This document shows positions 63,501 through 64,000 of a DNA stretch of 64,000 nt, one piece after another. Made by a program: the position numbers and the translations under genes. Under the pieces are notes generated by a model that did not search any database, had not been told where the DNA came from, and worked only from the letters and a program-made list of their open reading frames with translations. Origin of the DNA: Flavivirga spongiicola (GTDB taxonomy: Bacteria > Bacteroidota > Bacteroidia > Flavobacteriales > Flavobacteriaceae). Each line of letters starts with the position of its first letter. Position 1 is the stretch's first letter. Location of the stretch: the NCBI RefSeq assembly GCF_030540825.1, contig NZ_JAUOEO010000001.1, positions 97,001 through 161,000 of the forward strand. Reading direction: 5' to 3'.

Positions 63501-63970
63501 TCATACAAACTTTTGCATACATATATATCTTTAAATCCATCGTTGTTTACATCTACAATAGTAACATATGTTGACCAACCTCCTTTGTTTAGTATACCTG
63601 CTTTCTCCGTAATGTCTTCAAATCCCAGATTCCCTTTATTGAGGTATAATTTATCTGAGACCTGATTTCCTGTAAAATAAATATCCTGAAGTCCATCATT
63701 ATTAATATCTCCAATAGCTACTCCGCCTCCTTTATAGAAACCTTTATAAACAAATATGTTGTTTTCAGTTGTTTGTTGTAATGTATTTTTAAAATTGATT
63801 TTTGTACTAGAAGCGTCTAGTAAAGTGAATGTAGATACGGACTCTTTAAATTCAACTGTTTCTTCTTTTAATTCCCTTAATTGTTTTGGTTTATCACAAC
63901 GACTCAACATTGTAATTAAATAAAAAAGAATTATAAACTTATATCTCGGTTTTTTTAAAATTAAATTCAT
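60575..63970 (-). CDS. FG-GAP/VCBS repeat lipoprotein with ASPIC/UnbV domain (paralog 1)
   Basis: 1131 residues from ATG 63970 (a GTG at 63988 is also in frame). It has a lipoprotein signal with LSRC as lipobox. The layout is the same as the neighbouring paralog: FG-GAP repeats with DINNDGLQDIYF, DVNNDGFKDIYV, DFDRDGDLDVFM and DFNNDGWQDIYV loops, and an ASPIC/UnbV domain with QLTNARGINSSSEEVIHFG and DSLKIDWSHGKS. Further repeats run to the end. It is lipid-anchored while the paralog has a type I signal, so the pair may work as a surface-held and a released form. Sequence divergence is considerable, so the duplication is not recent. Genes upstream lie outside the window. Confidence 0.85.
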   Translation of the reverse strand: MNLILKKPRYKFIILFYLITMLSRCDKPKQLRELKEETVEFKESVSTFTLLDASSTKINFKNTLQQTTENNIFVYKGFYKGGGVAIGDINNDGLQDIYFTGNQVSDKLYLNKGNLGFEDITEKAGILNKGGWSTYVTIVDVNNDGFKDIYVCKSLYDDKVTLRENELYINNGDTSFTESAKAFGLNDNHRTTQANFFDFDRDGDLDVFMINQPKNASILAPRKDEKLIEPYENYRLLENVNGKFIQKSDNGNLSNYGYGLSSTIADFNNDGWQDIYVANDYKGPDFFYINNKDGTFSNKIYKNIKHTSYFSMGSDVGDVNNDGLLDFVELDMVAEDNFKLKSNMSAMNPNEFWTNVSKGGHYQYMFNTLQLNNGTDSNGNMLFSEIGQIAGIASTDWSWSPLLADFDNDGLLDLFVTNGIRHEIGNTDALKKLDTYIGNTLQKHQLNNQKDADIWKYLDLETILSFFPSNKIKNYMYKNSNGLKFENKTDDWGLGHSRFSTGAAYADLDNDGDLDLVINNIDDVVDVYENNTNQKNDNNYLRILFTSKGKQKSFIGTRVTIFHKNGIQTSQLTNARGINSSSEEVIHFGLGKIKHIDSLKIDWSHGKSSILKDIKANQTLKVEVDNLKKHPSKNLKKQYYFEDITERSNVTYIHRENRFDDYEREVLLPHRMSTLGSGIAIADVNRDGLEDFYIGGPLNCDGKLLIQTSHGTFNEKSLALPQLNREDMGSVFFDADNDGDQDIYVVSGGNESEINSLNYQDRLYINSGNGSFRLSINTLPEITASGSRVKSADFDNDGDMDLFVGGRQVPGKYPEPAQSYILKNQLVETGKLSFLNTNNDVLNKLGMVTDAVWTDFDGDKDLDLLVVGMWMPITVLENTNGIFSNSTTKFNFENTAGWWFSITKGDIDNDGDEDFVLGNLGLNYKYKTTEKEPFSVHYGDFDNSGKNDIVLSYYNYGQQYPVRGKSCSTQQIPEIKNKFKTYNDFAASSLVDVYGETSLSNSLLHYQAKTFESITIENKGKGNYEIRPLPDLAQISNINSSVIYDVDKDGINDLIIAGNLYGSEIETPRNDASLGLFLKGKGAFQFSPILMQNSGLNISYDVKEIKLINHLQGKALVVGVNNGKTKLIKIN

Positions 63971-64000
63971 TTTTATTATACTTTTCACAAATTCACTAGG

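Noticed and set aside
25748..63970. Fucoidan utilisation locus
   Set aside because: Fucose genes are present, but no sulfatases or known fucanase families (GH107, GH168) were recognised in the window.
1..64000. CRISPR arrays, tRNA or rRNA genes, prophage or transposase genes
   Set aside because: No regularly spaced repeats, cloverleaf-like or rRNA sequence, phage structural gene or transposase motif was found.

Overview
This window reads as an AT-rich chromosomal segment of a marine-type Bacteroidota bacterium, most likely Flavobacteriia. The evidence is two complete SusC/SusD pairs with FecR anti-sigma and ECF sigma partners, many lipoproteins, candidate TAnnTTTG-type promoters, no usable Shine-Dalgarno signals, and a long run of carbohydrate-active enzymes with a linked L-fucose pathway. 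No rRNA, tRNA, CRISPR array or transposase gene was recognised.

Region 1 (1-3222) is a worn stretch. It has a class III PLP enzyme (resembling (R)-1-hydroxy-2-aminoethylphosphonate ammonia-lyase) and a stand-alone copy of the phosphatase half of HisB. Between and beside them lie short gene remnants: the N-terminus of an alkaline-phosphatase-superfamily protein, the C-terminus of a glycerophosphodiester phosphodiesterase and the C-terminus of an AraC-type regulator.

Region 2 (3223-25028) holds two ECF sigma / FecR / SusC / SusD systems. The genes around them are phosphoesterases rather than glycosidases: a PafA-type alkaline phosphatase, an NPP-like lipoprotein with a PA14-like C-terminus, and an endonuclease/exonuclease/phosphatase-LamG lipoprotein. 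A double-LamG surface lipoprotein completes the first Sus operon. I read this as a Sus-like locus for a phosphorylated or phosphodiester-containing substrate, not a classic glycan locus. Both susC genes carry a related dyad element at exactly the same distance from their start codons.

Region 3 (25106-37903) is a NUDIX gene followed by a fucose module, all on the minus strand: GH20, L-rhamnose/L-fucose mutarotase, FucP-type permease, SDR dehydrogenase, fuconolactonase-type amidohydrolase, a triple-domain esterase, FAH-family hydrolase, GH29 fucosidase and a UxaA-family dehydratase. Together these nearly complete the non-phosphorylated route from L-fucose to pyruvate and lactate. Two minus-strand operons in it share a duplicated 63-bp promoter-like module, and one of them has a 273-bp element with perfect 26-bp inverted ends between that module and its first gene.

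Region 4 (38129-63970) is the depolymerisation part: two GH172 (DUF2961) proteins, SGNH and alpha/beta-hydrolase esterases, a very large esterase-glycosidase fusion, GH89, an uncharacterised 820-residue putative glycosidase, a GH36/clan-D-like enzyme, a membrane-bound LamG-LamG-TM-AraC regulator, and two tandem FG-GAP/ASPIC-UnbV proteins. No sulfatase is visible. The likely substrate is therefore an ester-decorated, fucose- and N-acetylhexosamine-containing glycan rather than a sulfated fucan. The SusC/SusD pair serving this locus is probably beyond the right edge.
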